Assembly: GCF_018070025.1 (NCBI RefSeq)
Contig: NZ_JAGPYQ010000002.1
Location: forward strand, 1,364,001-1,428,000
DNA from: Streptomyces liliiviolaceus
GTDB taxonomy: Bacteria > Actinomycetota > Actinomycetes > Streptomycetales > Streptomycetaceae
DNA: 64,000 bases
Reading direction: 5' to 3'
The notes beneath the pieces were generated by a model, which had not been told where the DNA came from, ran no database searches, and saw only the letters and a program-made list of their open reading frames with translations. The position numbers and the translations under genes were made by a program. The first letter of the stretch is position 1, and every line of letters starts with the position of its first letter. Shown piece after piece: positions 52,071-59,758 of the stretch.

Positions 52071-52748
52071 ATGATGCTCCGTGTGCTACTGATCTACGGC
52101 CAGGATTCTGTGCGCTCGCAGATCGAACAACTCATGGGAGACGCATCGGACATCGAACTGATCGCAGCGGTGGAGGGCGGAATCGACGGTGTCCGCCTGG
52201 CTCGAAATCTACGACCGGACGTTGTCCTGCTCCACGTCCACTCGTCCGGGATCGACGGCATCGAGGCTTCGCGCCAGATCACGCACGCCCCGTGGGCAGG
52301 CGACATCCGGACGGTGATGCTCGCTGATGTCATCACGGAGACATGGGTGCTCGGCGCACTGAACTCAGGAGTCAGCGGATTCCTTGAAGTCGGGAACGAG
52401 ACAGAGGTTCTCGTCGAGGCGATAAGGGCGGTCGCTCGTGGTGGTGCTCACCTTTCCCCGGCCGCGACACGCTGCGTTCTCGACAGGATATTCCCGCTGA
52501 CACAGATCAGCGGGAGCGACGAGACGGAGGAGAGATTCGGTGATCTCACGCCGAGGGAACGGGAGATGGTCTCCCTTGCGGCTCTCGGACTGGACAACAA
52601 GCAGATATCGGACCGCTTGATCGTCTCGCATCTCACCGTCAAGACACATATAAATCGCGCCATGATCAAACTCAATGTCAGAAGTCGCGCTCAACTCGTC
52701 GCGGAGGCCCATCGAAACGGTCTGGTCGGCGTGAGAGAAAAGGAGTAG
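52071..52748 (+). CDS. NarL/LuxR-family regulator with a degenerate receiver domain
   Basis: 225 residues from ATG 52071 (or 52074). The N-terminal 120 residues align with receiver domains, but the acidic pair is absent (VLLIYGQD), and the strand that should carry the phospho-acceptor reads VVLLHVHSSG, with His in place of Asp. The C-terminal LuxR HTH is intact (LTPREREMVSLAALGLDNKQ; TVKTHINRAM). It is therefore probably phosphorylation-independent, like pseudo-receivers that respond to ligands. Codon use is more AT-rich than neighbours (ACACATATAAAT), hinting at transfer. No kinase nearby. Confidence 0.9.
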   Translation: MMLRVLLIYGQDSVRSQIEQLMGDASDIELIAAVEGGIDGVRLARNLRPDVVLLHVHSSGIDGIEASRQITHAPWAGDIRTVMLADVITETWVLGALNSGVSGFLEVGNETEVLVEAIRAVARGGAHLSPAATRCVLDRIFPLTQISGSDETEERFGDLTPREREMVSLAALGLDNKQISDRLIVSHLTVKTHINRAMIKLNVRSRAQLVAEAHRNGLVGVREKE

Positions 52749-52852
52749 ACGACCGGCACCGCCTTCCCTCCACGTACACGTCGGGCGTCCGGCCCCCGCC
52801 GAACCGGCACCTCGGGCCCCGCCGAAGCACCTCTCCCTGATAATGGCCGCAG

Positions 52853-52870
52853 GAGCGGACTCGTCCGCTC
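52853..52870. terminator. Inverted repeat between the NarL-type regulator and blaI-2
   Basis: GAGCGGAC-TC-GTCCGCTC, perfect 8-bp arms, 105 bp after the regulator stop and 75 bp before blaI-2. Terminator or operator; it does not resemble the BlaI boxes. Confidence 0.4.
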
Positions 52871-52945
52871 TCGGCGGCGGAAACGCTTCTGCTGTCCGGT
52901 GCTCCGCCTGGTGAGAAGTCCGTGTGGCGAAGAGAGGGAGGAATC

Positions 52946-53317
52946 ATGACTGGGGGTGACGGTGAGCGTCGGCCTGCGGGAGAGCTGGAGGCCAGCGTCC
53001 TCGCTGCCCTGTGGGCGGCGGGGAAACCACGGTCGGCCGCTGAGATCAGGTCCGAGATGCCGCAGCCGCTGGCCCGGACGACGGTCGCGACACTGCTGAT
53101 CCGTCTCTACGAAAAAGGCGTCATCGACCGCAAGCCGGTGAAGCGGGGCTTCGTCTACTTCCCCATCGAGGACGCCCACGGACTGACAGCTCGCCGAATG
53201 CACCGCGAACTCGACCAGGACGGCGACCGGAGCATGGTGCTGGCCCGATTCGTCGAGAGGCTCAGTCCGACCGACGAGGCGGAGCTGCGTCGGCTGCTGG
53301 AAGAGAACGGACACTGA
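52946..53317 (+). CDS. blaI: BlaI/MecI/CopY-family repressor (copy 2)
   Basis: 123 residues from ATG 52946 with GGGAGGA upstream. Winged helix (GELEASVLAALWAAGKPRS; LARTTVATLLIRLYEKGVI) and the same tail as copy 1 (HGLTARRMHRELDQDGDR). It is not linked to an M56 gene in an operon, unlike copy 1; the M56 paralogue is 1.3 kb upstream on the opposite strand. No BlaI box is evident in its own promoter, so it may be constitutive. Confidence 0.92.
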   Translation: MTGGDGERRPAGELEASVLAALWAAGKPRSAAEIRSEMPQPLARTTVATLLIRLYEKGVIDRKPVKRGFVYFPIEDAHGLTARRMHRELDQDGDRSMVLARFVERLSPTDEAELRRLLEENGH

Positions 53318-53391
53318 CGCGACCGGCGACGCCCCTCCCGTCGCAACCACCGTTGCCTGCCAAGGACGTTCGCCCATGACCACGTCGTGGG

Positions 53392-54057
53392 TCATCCTCC
53401 GGACCGTTCCTCCGACTCCCCGGGAGCAGGCCCGTTCTTCTCCACAGGTGGAAGCGGGAGTGCGGGGTCGTCCAGACGCACCAGGCGGTACCCGTACTCG
53501 TTCGCCGCTCGCCCCGCGAGCACGGACCGACGGGAGGCCCGCGGAGGGTTCCTGGGCTTCCGTGGCCGTGCGTTTCGAGCCGCATGGACCAGAGCGCCGA
53601 GCGCCGGCGAGGCCCGCAACAACTGCCGGAGCCGATACGGCTTGAATCCCGCCGCGCGGGCGGCCGTCGACCAATCGGCACCCCGGGTGAACGCGACTGT
53701 CGCGACCCTCAGCATGGCGGGAGTGGCCTCGCGGCCGGTCCCGAGCCCATGGGCCGTGGCCAACGCGCCGGCCGCCTCCAGGGCGCAGGCGAACGCGGGA
53801 TCCTGCTTCAGCCAGCTCTGGAGGACCCGGCCCGGTACTCCCGCCCACACGGCGGCTGCTTCCGGCCCCAGTCCGTTCGCCGTGGCCTGCAGTACGTCGG
53901 CCATCTTCGCCAGCGTGTCGTCACGAAGGCTGGACTGTCCGCCCAGGGCGTCGCGCAGGTCTCGTTCGACCTGCTCGCGGGCCCCGAGCCACATCACGAC
54001 CCGGACCGCCGGCGTTACGGTGTCCGCCTCCGTGACGGGCTTCTTCGCTTCGTACAC
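53392..54057 (-). CDS. Hypothetical protein with HTH-like repeats
   Basis: 221 residues from GTG 54057. No family recognised with confidence. Two helix-turn-helix-like stretches (AAAVWAGVPGRVLQSWLKQD and AARAAGFKPYRLRQLLRA) recall small-terminase or transposase-type DNA-binding regions; the C-terminus is basic then proline-rich. The 5' end overlaps the extended 3' end of the upstream permease frame by 137 bp, so one of the two ends is probably misjudged. Cytoplasmic. Confidence 0.6.
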   Translation of the reverse strand: MYEAKKPVTEADTVTPAVRVVMWLGAREQVERDLRDALGGQSSLRDDTLAKMADVLQATANGLGPEAAAVWAGVPGRVLQSWLKQDPAFACALEAAGALATAHGLGTGREATPAMLRVATVAFTRGADWSTAARAAGFKPYRLRQLLRASPALGALVHAARNARPRKPRNPPRASRRSVLAGRAANEYGYRLVRLDDPALPLPPVEKNGPAPGESEERSGG

Positions 54058-55030
54058 TGCTCTCCCAGCTCGATTGCACGGATGTCCCCGAACGCCCCGC
54101 AGATGTCCCCGCGCGCCCCGGTCGACCTGACCGGTGGTCTCGCGTCATGCGGCCGGATTCCGCGGTGCGTGTGCGATCGGACGACGTGGTCTCCTGCCGT
54201 CGCCGGACGAAGGACCAGGGGATCCGCGGTCGGCGCGGAGCGGGCGGCTTCTCATGGCTGGACGGGGCAGTGATCCGTGCGCGTGCGATCAGTTCCAGGG
54301 TCACGACGACCGCGACGGCCTGAACCGCCATCAGGGCGACGAGGACGAACAACTGCACCGCGCCCGCGGTGAGCGGGTCGGCTCCCCCGAGCAGCATCCC
54401 GACGAACGCGCCGGGGAGTGTCACGAGCCCGACCGTCCGGGTCTGGTCCAGCCCTGGCACGAGCGCCTCCGAAGCGGCCGAGCGAGCGATCTCCACCCGC
54501 GCGTCGCGCTCGACCAGGCCCAGCGCGAGAGCGGCCTCGACCTCTCCATGGCGCATCCTCAGTACGGCCAGGCTCTGTCTGCCCGCCAGGACCGTGGCCG
54601 TCATCGCGCCACCGATCAGGATGCCGGTCACCGGGATCATCGCGATCCCGGTGACCTCGACCAGGCCGGTGGACAGCAGCAGGACGACGGCGGGCACCAC
54701 GCCCGCGGCGATCGGCACGGCCGTCCACCACCACGTGCCGTCGGAGGTGACGCGCCGGCCGGCCGTGCGCACGGCCACCGCGTACATCAACAGCAGGAAC
54801 GCGGGCAGCCCGGTGGGCGAGTGCGCGACCCAGCCGATGGCCACGGAGACGACCGCGAGCTGAACCGCTGCCCGCAGCCCGGCGGTCAGCACCTCTCGCG
54901 CCCGGGCCGATCCTTGATCCGGCGCGAGGCGGGCCAGCGCGGTCACGGCGACGGCAGCCGCCAGCAACACAGCCAGGACCCCGGCGAGGGTCGCGTTCAC
55001 CGGAAGTAACGCGGCCGAGGCTGTGGTCAT
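53921..55030 (-). CDS. FetB/UPF0014-family ABC permease
   Basis: 369 residues from ATG 55030. Residues 1-255 form the FetB-like domain with seven or so membrane helices and the conserved IPVTGILIGGAMTATVL and LPGAFVGMLLGGADPL blocks. In E. coli FetAB exports iron or counters oxidative stress. The last 110 residues are Arg/Ser-rich and not family-like; normal members end near residue 260, so the 3' end may be a frameshifted or read-through tail overlapping the next gene. No FetA ATPase gene adjoins. EfeO lies 150 bp upstream on the same strand, so the pair may be co-expressed. Confidence 0.8.
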   Translation of the reverse strand: MTTASAALLPVNATLAGVLAVLLAAAVAVTALARLAPDQGSARAREVLTAGLRAAVQLAVVSVAIGWVAHSPTGLPAFLLLMYAVAVRTAGRRVTSDGTWWWTAVPIAAGVVPAVVLLLSTGLVEVTGIAMIPVTGILIGGAMTATVLAGRQSLAVLRMRHGEVEAALALGLVERDARVEIARSAASEALVPGLDQTRTVGLVTLPGAFVGMLLGGADPLTAGAVQLFVLVALMAVQAVAVVVTLELIARARITAPSSHEKPPAPRRPRIPWSFVRRRQETTSSDRTRTAESGRMTRDHRSGRPGRAGTSAGRSGTSVQSSWESSVRSEEARHGGGHRNAGGPGRDVARGPRAGRTRPARRPGRTVQPS

Positions 55031-55179
55031 GGCATCACCGTGGAAGTGTCTGGCTGTGGCGCAGACCGCTCTTGATCCGAGTCGGCCGCAGGGAAGGACC
55101 GGTCGACGGCCGCTGTTTCAGGTGCCTTCTGCGAGCGTTTGCCCGGAGTGGACAGGCGTGTCGGTCATGGCCGGTCCTC

Positions 55180-56343
55180 CTACTTCTTTGCGACGACGGC
55201 TGCGGCGAGCTTGGACAGCGGCTCCGCGAGCGCGTTCACCGCGTCCGAGAGTTCCTTCTGGTCCGCCTTGGAGACCTTGTCGTAGGAGGTGAAGTCGTAC
55301 GAGGTCGTGTCCTTGCGGTAGGTGTCCAGGAGGGTGTCGAGCGCGGCGAACTGCTTGTCCAGCTCGGTGACCAGTGCCGCGTCGTTCTCCTTGGCCACCG
55401 GCTTCAGCAGGGTGTAGGACTTCTCGGCGCCTTCGACGTTCGCCTTGAAGTCGACCAGGTCGGTGTGCGAGTAGCGCTCCTCCTCGCCGGTGACCTTGCC
55501 GGTGGCGACCTCGTCGAGGAGTTCCTTGGCGCCGTTGGCCATCGAGGTCGGGGTGATCTCCGCCTTGCCGACGCGGTTCTGCCAGTCGGTGAGGTCCTTG
55601 ATCAGCTGGTCGGCCAGCTCGGAGTCCCGGTCGGTGAGCTTCTTGTCCTTCCACAGGGAGCGCTCCAGGCGGTGCCAGCCCGTCCAGTCCTTCTCCGGGT
55701 CCTGGCCCTCCTCCAGGCCGTCCTCGCGCACGTCGACCTTGGGGTCGATGTCCCCGAACGACTCGGCGACCGGCTCGGTGCGCTCCCAGCCGATCCGCGA
55801 GGTGGCGTACGCCTTCTTCGCGGCCTCGATGTCGCCGGCCTTCACGGCGTCCGTGAACACGGTGGCCTTGGGCAGGGTCTGGTCGGCCTGTTCCTGTGCG
55901 TACTGGCGGTAGGCGGCGACCGCGGCGTCCAGGCGCGGGTCGCGCTTGGACGCCTTGCCGCCGCCGGTGACGGTGACGTCCTGCCGGATGCCCTTGCCCT
56001 TCATGCCGGGCTTGCAGGCGATGCGGTAGTCGCCCGCCTTCACCTCGGCGGTGACCTTCTGCCGGGTGCCGGGGCCGATGTTCTCGCGCTCGGTGACGAT
56101 CCGGTCGTCGGGGAACAGCAGATACACCTCGGTGACCTTGGAGCCCTTGTTGGTCACGTCGAGCTGGACGTGACCGGCCGGGAACTCCTTCTTCGACACC
56201 TCGCACGTGCTGTCCGAGGCCGTCACCTCGACGACATGGTCGTCACTCGACGCATCACTCTTCTCGGTGCAGCCCGACAAGGACACGACCGTCGACATAC
56301 AGACGACGGCGCCCAAGAAGACAGGGCGGGGTACCCGGGACAT
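55180..56343 (-). CDS. efeO: EfeO-type iron-uptake lipoprotein (cupredoxin plus M75 peptidase-like domain)
   Basis: 387 residues from ATG 56343. Signal peptide ending in a lipobox LSGC (Cys about residue 25). The N-terminal cupredoxin-like domain (about residues 30-125) contains a Cys in RIACKPGMKG. The M75 domain follows, with the metal-binding HxxE in GWHRLERSLW. EfeO delivers Fe(II) or Fe(III) to the EfeU permease with the EfeB peroxidase. Neither efeU nor efeB is here; a FetB-like permease is downstream instead. The promoter has a BlaI-type box and a 15-bp palindrome. Confidence 0.93.
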   Translation of the reverse strand: MSRVPRPVFLGAVVCMSTVVSLSGCTEKSDASSDDHVVEVTASDSTCEVSKKEFPAGHVQLDVTNKGSKVTEVYLLFPDDRIVTERENIGPGTRQKVTAEVKAGDYRIACKPGMKGKGIRQDVTVTGGGKASKRDPRLDAAVAAYRQYAQEQADQTLPKATVFTDAVKAGDIEAAKKAYATSRIGWERTEPVAESFGDIDPKVDVREDGLEEGQDPEKDWTGWHRLERSLWKDKKLTDRDSELADQLIKDLTDWQNRVGKAEITPTSMANGAKELLDEVATGKVTGEEERYSHTDLVDFKANVEGAEKSYTLLKPVAKENDAALVTELDKQFAALDTLLDTYRKDTTSYDFTSYDKVSKADQKELSDAVNALAEPLSKLAAAVVAKK

Positions 56344-56402
56344 GGATGTGCCTCGATTCACGCAGGTGACGACGCGGACGAGTGAGCCGCCCGGCGAGCG
56401 AA

Positions 56403-56420
56403 GTCTACGTAACTGTAGAC
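56403..56420. promoter_or_regulatory. BlaI-type box upstream of efeO
   Basis: GTCTACGTAACTGTAGAC: perfect 6-bp arms, and the half ACTGTAGAC is identical to the boxes before blaI-1 and M56 copy 2. It lies 60 bp before the efeO start and suggests control of iron uptake by BlaI. Confidence 0.65.
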
Positions 56421-56424
56421 ACGA

Positions 56425-56439
56425 AGGGAAGGCTTCCCT
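56425..56439. promoter_or_regulatory. AGGGAAG-type palindrome upstream of efeO
   Basis: AGGGAAG-G-CTTCCCT, perfect 7-bp arms, next to the BlaI box. On the minus strand it continues as TTAGGGAAGCCTTCCCTT, a weak (12 of 19) iron-box match, so either a degenerate DmdR site or an independent operator. Confidence 0.45.
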
Positions 56440-56878
56440 AACCATGAGGCTCGCCATCTCCCCGGCGGATCCGCCGACATCAGGGCTGACGGCAGAACAG
56501 CCACATGAGGCTGGAAGCCCATGGGGGGCCGCATGAGGCTGGAACCCCACGTGGGGTCGCCGTCCGACAGCCGTCACCACACAGTTCGTCCGCTCAGCCG
56601 TCTCGGCCTCGTGGCGACCGCTCCTCCGGTCGAGACCATCGGCCTCGACCTCGCCGCCCGAGCGATCACCGTGTCCGCGTGAAACATCCGCGTGAAACAA
56701 CGGTCCGCTCCGCTACGCCCGAGGGGGCGGAAGTAGACGCAAATCGCAGGCGCCGCCAGCCGCTGAATCGACCGACGGCGCCTACCATCTGTCCCACGTG
56801 AAAAATATCAGAGGTCAGGCTTTTTAGCCAAGTGCCAGAATAGCCGGGGCTTAGAAAAAGCCTTCAAGGAAAGCAATA
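56440..56878. other. Intergenic region upstream of efeO, no gene seen
   Basis: Frames here are short and without family features. Around 56480-56560 there is an imperfect repeat CATGAGGCTGGAA (two copies about 28 bp apart). The stretch 56800-56880 is unusually AT-rich for this genome. Confidence 0.4.
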
Positions 56879-56904
56879 GTGCCCGAGCAGTCACGCTCGG
56901 GCAC
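56879..56904 (-). terminator. Terminator of the small GG-leader peptide gene
   Basis: GTGCCCGAGC (56879-56888) and GCTCGGGCAC (56895-56904): perfect 10-bp stem, 6-nt loop, 76 bp downstream of the peptide stop. On the minus strand it is followed by TATTGCTTTCC, moderately T-rich. Confidence 0.75.
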
Positions 56905-56979
56905 TAAATAATGCACGCGACAAGCGCTGGCTACCTTTTTCCGATCACGGCGCCAGAACTGTCGAGGTCAATCGGACGA

Positions 56980-57198
56980 TCAGAGACCGGCGATGATGTT
57001 GCCGGCCGACGTGTCGATCGGGGCGGTGATCGGGGCCGTGATCGGGGCGGTGATGCCGCCCAGGTCGACGCCGGTGACCGGGGCGAGGTTGACGCCACCG
57101 ATGTCCAGGCCGCCGGCGATGTTGTCCAGCGCGGCCTCGTCGATCTCGCGGGTCTCGATGGCGGAGGGAAGGTTCTGCATTCTCATTCGTCCATTCAT
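56980..57198 (-). CDS. Small peptide with double-glycine-type leader and Cys-free repetitive C-terminus
   Basis: 72 residues from ATG 57198 (in-frame ATGs also at 57186 and 57180). The first 30 residues are an acidic amphipathic leader, QNLPSAIETREIDEAALDN, ending IAGG, like leaders cut by C39-type proteases. The remaining core of about 40 residues is rich in Gly, Ile, Val and Pro, with a triple ITAP repeat, and has no Cys. Similar Streptomyces peptides are often labelled type-A2 lantipeptides, but without Cys no lanthionine ring can form. No modification enzyme or transporter gene is adjacent. It ends at its own terminator, so it is an independent, probably abundant transcript. Confidence 0.7.
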   Translation of the reverse strand: MNGRMRMQNLPSAIETREIDEAALDNIAGGLDIGGVNLAPVTGVDLGGITAPITAPITAPIDTSAGNIIAGL

Positions 57199-57669
57199 GG
57201 TTCGACGCTCACGGGAAATACAGAGCACACAAGAACGGCACTCTGCACCTAGACGCACACCACAACGAGGCGGATTCCGACTCTCGCAGTGCACGGCGTG
57301 AAGCAAGTTGACCACACGGGATGGAAGAAGTGTGCGACGAAAGCCGAAACCGGGGAGAACGGACCCCATTCCCCTGAAGCAATGTGAATCGGCCGACGCT
57401 GGAACGTTTCCTTATCTTCACAGCGAACGGCCAATCCGTGTCCCATTGCAACCACCTTGACGGGCCCCGAAGCGGGCCGTCTGGAGCCGAGAAACCACCA
57501 CCACGTGACATGTCCACACAGATATTCCAGAGGGTCATATTGTGTGAAGATTTCTCTGCAGGTCGGATGAGTGATTCACCCGATCCGGTCGGCGGTTCGG
57601 GCAAGCCCTCATCCCGACGGCCACGGATTCCCCGGGAAGAGTCCGGGTCCCACAGGGAAGGAAGTCGTC
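57199..57669. other. Divergent promoter region of the peptide and the hydrolase-fold gene
   Basis: No gene recognised in 470 bp. It has longer AT-rich runs than average and presumably carries promoters in both directions. Frames across it lack codon bias. Confidence 0.45.
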
Positions 57670-58368
57670 ATGCCGGTTCCAGGGCAGGCGATGCCGTCAG
57701 GTGACACGGCACTGTGGGTACGCCACAGCCCCGAGCGGATCCAGGCAGCCCTGGTGACACTGCACGGCGGACCGGCGGCCGACCATCACCCCGTGCGGCC
57801 CTGGCAGTTGAGCGCGTTGCGGATGCGGCCCGTCGCGCGTATCGCGGCGTCGGCGGTGCCGCTGGAGACCACGCTGCTGGGTCAGGTCCGTTACCGGCAG
57901 CGAGGATGGAACGAAGGCGCCGCGGAGGTCGACACCTTGTGGGCACTCAGCGAATTGAACCGCTTGACCGGTGACGTGCCCGTCGTGCTACTCGGGTATG
58001 CGATGGGCGCCCGCGCCGCATTGCGGGCCGCCGTTCACCCTCAGGTACTGGGTGTGGTGGCGCTCGCGCCCTGGCTACCGAAGAAAGAACGCGTCTCCCC
58101 GCTGTCAGGCCGAAGCATCCTGATCATGCACGGGGACAGCGTCCCGCCCACGGACACGGAACCCATGGACTACGTGCAGCAGGCCCGCGCCGCCGGTGCG
58201 CGGGCGGGCGCACTGGTTGTCCACGGCGGCGGCCCGAGGATGCTGCACCGGGCCGGCGTATGGCAGGACCTGGCGGCCAGGGCAGTGGGACAGGTACTCC
58301 GGCCGGACAACGGAGAGTTCAGCCCGGTGAGCCAGGCATGGAGCAGCGACCGGCCACTGGTCATCTAG
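57670..58368 (+). CDS. Alpha/beta-hydrolase-fold protein lacking the nucleophile
   Basis: 232 residues from ATG 57670 with GGAAGGAAG upstream. The fold is clear: LVTLHGGPAADHHP (oxyanion strand), the nucleophile elbow, ALAPWLPKKERVSPLSG, SILIMHGDSVPPTDTEPM and a C-terminal His-containing loop. The elbow reads LLGYAMGARAAL, with Ala where G-x-S-x-G enzymes have Ser. The acid (Asp in HGDSVPP) is kept; the expected His lies in VVHGGGPRML. Probably catalytically dead and acting by binding, or using another mechanism. Monocistronic. Confidence 0.85.
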   Translation: MPVPGQAMPSGDTALWVRHSPERIQAALVTLHGGPAADHHPVRPWQLSALRMRPVARIAASAVPLETTLLGQVRYRQRGWNEGAAEVDTLWALSELNRLTGDVPVVLLGYAMGARAALRAAVHPQVLGVVALAPWLPKKERVSPLSGRSILIMHGDSVPPTDTEPMDYVQQARAAGARAGALVVHGGGPRMLHRAGVWQDLAARAVGQVLRPDNGEFSPVSQAWSSDRPLVI

Positions 58369-58729
58369 GAAATTCGACGTCATGACGGATCAGCGCGAGG
58401 CCTCCATCGTCCGTCGGCCAGACCCGACTCTGTCCGCCGAGGACGGGCTGGCTGGCTGCGCCGCTGGCGGCCTACCATCTGCGGTCGTCGATGATGTCGT
58501 GCCGGTGGCTCCGAGCCTGAGCACCGCGGCGGGCTGTCTCATAGTGACCGGCCCCCGCCGACGGGTGGTCGGAGATCAAGAGGCTTCGCGATCAACTGGT
58601 GTGCATAGAGCGTGCCGTGTGAGTGGTCACAGCCACTCGTTGATTGCTGCTACGGGGACGGTCGACTCGTAGCGGCCCACCCTGCGGTAAAGAGCGGCGG
58701 GCCGATCCTCAAGACGTCGCGCCGTCCGG
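58369..58729. other. Convergent intergenic region, no gene seen
   Basis: Between the hydrolase-fold gene and the SGNH lipase. It contains a small hairpin GAGTGG-TCACAG-CCACTC (58621-58638) that could terminate either gene. A 96-residue frame starting at 58382 has no recognisable features. Confidence 0.4.
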
Positions 58730-59758
58730 TTACCGGTTGAGGATCTGCTCGACCTCGTCGGCCACCTGCTCGGCCTGGATGTCGCGGCCCTTGTCGTTGG
58801 GGTGCGCATACCAGGGGAACTTCTGCCCCTCGCCGATCTGGGAGTGCTCCAGCAGGCCGCCGATGCCCCTCTCGGCACCGTCGCACGCCGTGTTGGCGCC
58901 GGTGTCGGCGTAGAGGTCGACGAAGTCGGCGCCGCCGTCGGCGTCGGCAGCGGCCTTCTTCATGACGTCGTTCAGCCGCTTCTGGATCTGGTCCAGGACC
59001 GGCAGGGCGTCCTGGGGGATGTCGACGAACGGCAGCTGTGTCTGACCGGGCGCCGCGGTCAGACACTTGGCGGTGTCCTCGGGTACGAGCCGGGGGTAGC
59101 CGACCAGGACGCGCTTCGCGTCAGGGGCGAAGTAGCCGATGCGGTCGAGCAGTTCCTCCAGGTCCCATCCGACCTGCTCGAACCGATCGTCCAGCCACTG
59201 CTTTCCGTCGCCAGTCTCGAAGAACTCACCGCACCTGGAGGCCGACTCGTCACCGTCCACCGGCTCTCCCGGCAGCAGAGGATGGCCCCGGAGCTCGTCG
59301 GAACACTGCTTGATGATGCGGTTGAATCCCAGCGTGTTGCCGCCCAGGCTTCCCACGGTCAGCTGTGTGTCCTGTTTGAGCGCGTCCTGCTGCGGCGAGA
59401 CCTTCTGGCCGGTCAGCAGCTCCTGTTCCTGCCAGAAGTTCTGGACGGTTGCGCCGGAGCAGGAGACGTCCGACTGGACGTCGAGCGTGATGCCCTTGTC
59501 CGCGAGGCGCCGGGTGGCGACGGCGGGAAAGTTCTCCTTCGCCTGGAAGCAGAAGGTCCTTTCGCCCTCCTGGAAGGGTGCGATGCCGAAGTCGGCGGTG
59601 TAGGAGTCGCCGAAGAAGACGGTCGGTACCGGGTCGGCGGGCGCCGCGCCGGCGCTTCCTGCCGGACCGGCGAGCGCCAGGCAACTGCCCAGCGCGACGG
59701 CCGCGGCGGCCAGCCGCCGGACCACCGGAGAATTCGTCTTACGCATGACCGAAGGCAT
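58730..59758 (-). CDS. Secreted SGNH/GDSL-family lipase or esterase
   Basis: 342 residues from ATG 59758 (AGGG 7 bp upstream; MRKTN four codons later is an alternative). Signal peptide about residues 1-39. Block I is FFGDSYTADFG with the nucleophile Ser, block III is LGGNTLGF, and block V is AHPNDKG with the catalytic His. Six Cys residues suggest disulfides, as in Streptomyces extracellular lipases of this family. It hydrolyses acyl esters outside the cell. Own promoter in the 720-bp upstream gap. Confidence 0.93.
   Translation of the reverse strand: MPSVMRKTNSPVVRRLAAAAVALGSCLALAGPAGSAGAAPADPVPTVFFGDSYTADFGIAPFQEGERTFCFQAKENFPAVATRRLADKGITLDVQSDVSCSGATVQNFWQEQELLTGQKVSPQQDALKQDTQLTVGSLGGNTLGFNRIIKQCSDELRGHPLLPGEPVDGDESASRCGEFFETGDGKQWLDDRFEQVGWDLEELLDRIGYFAPDAKRVLVGYPRLVPEDTAKCLTAAPGQTQLPFVDIPQDALPVLDQIQKRLNDVMKKAAADADGGADFVDLYADTGANTACDGAERGIGGLLEHSQIGEGQKFPWYAHPNDKGRDIQAEQVADEVEQILNR

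Noticed and set aside
58382..58672. 96-residue frame after the hydrolase-fold gene
   Set aside because: No ribosome-binding site, no motif, composition not typical of coding sequence.
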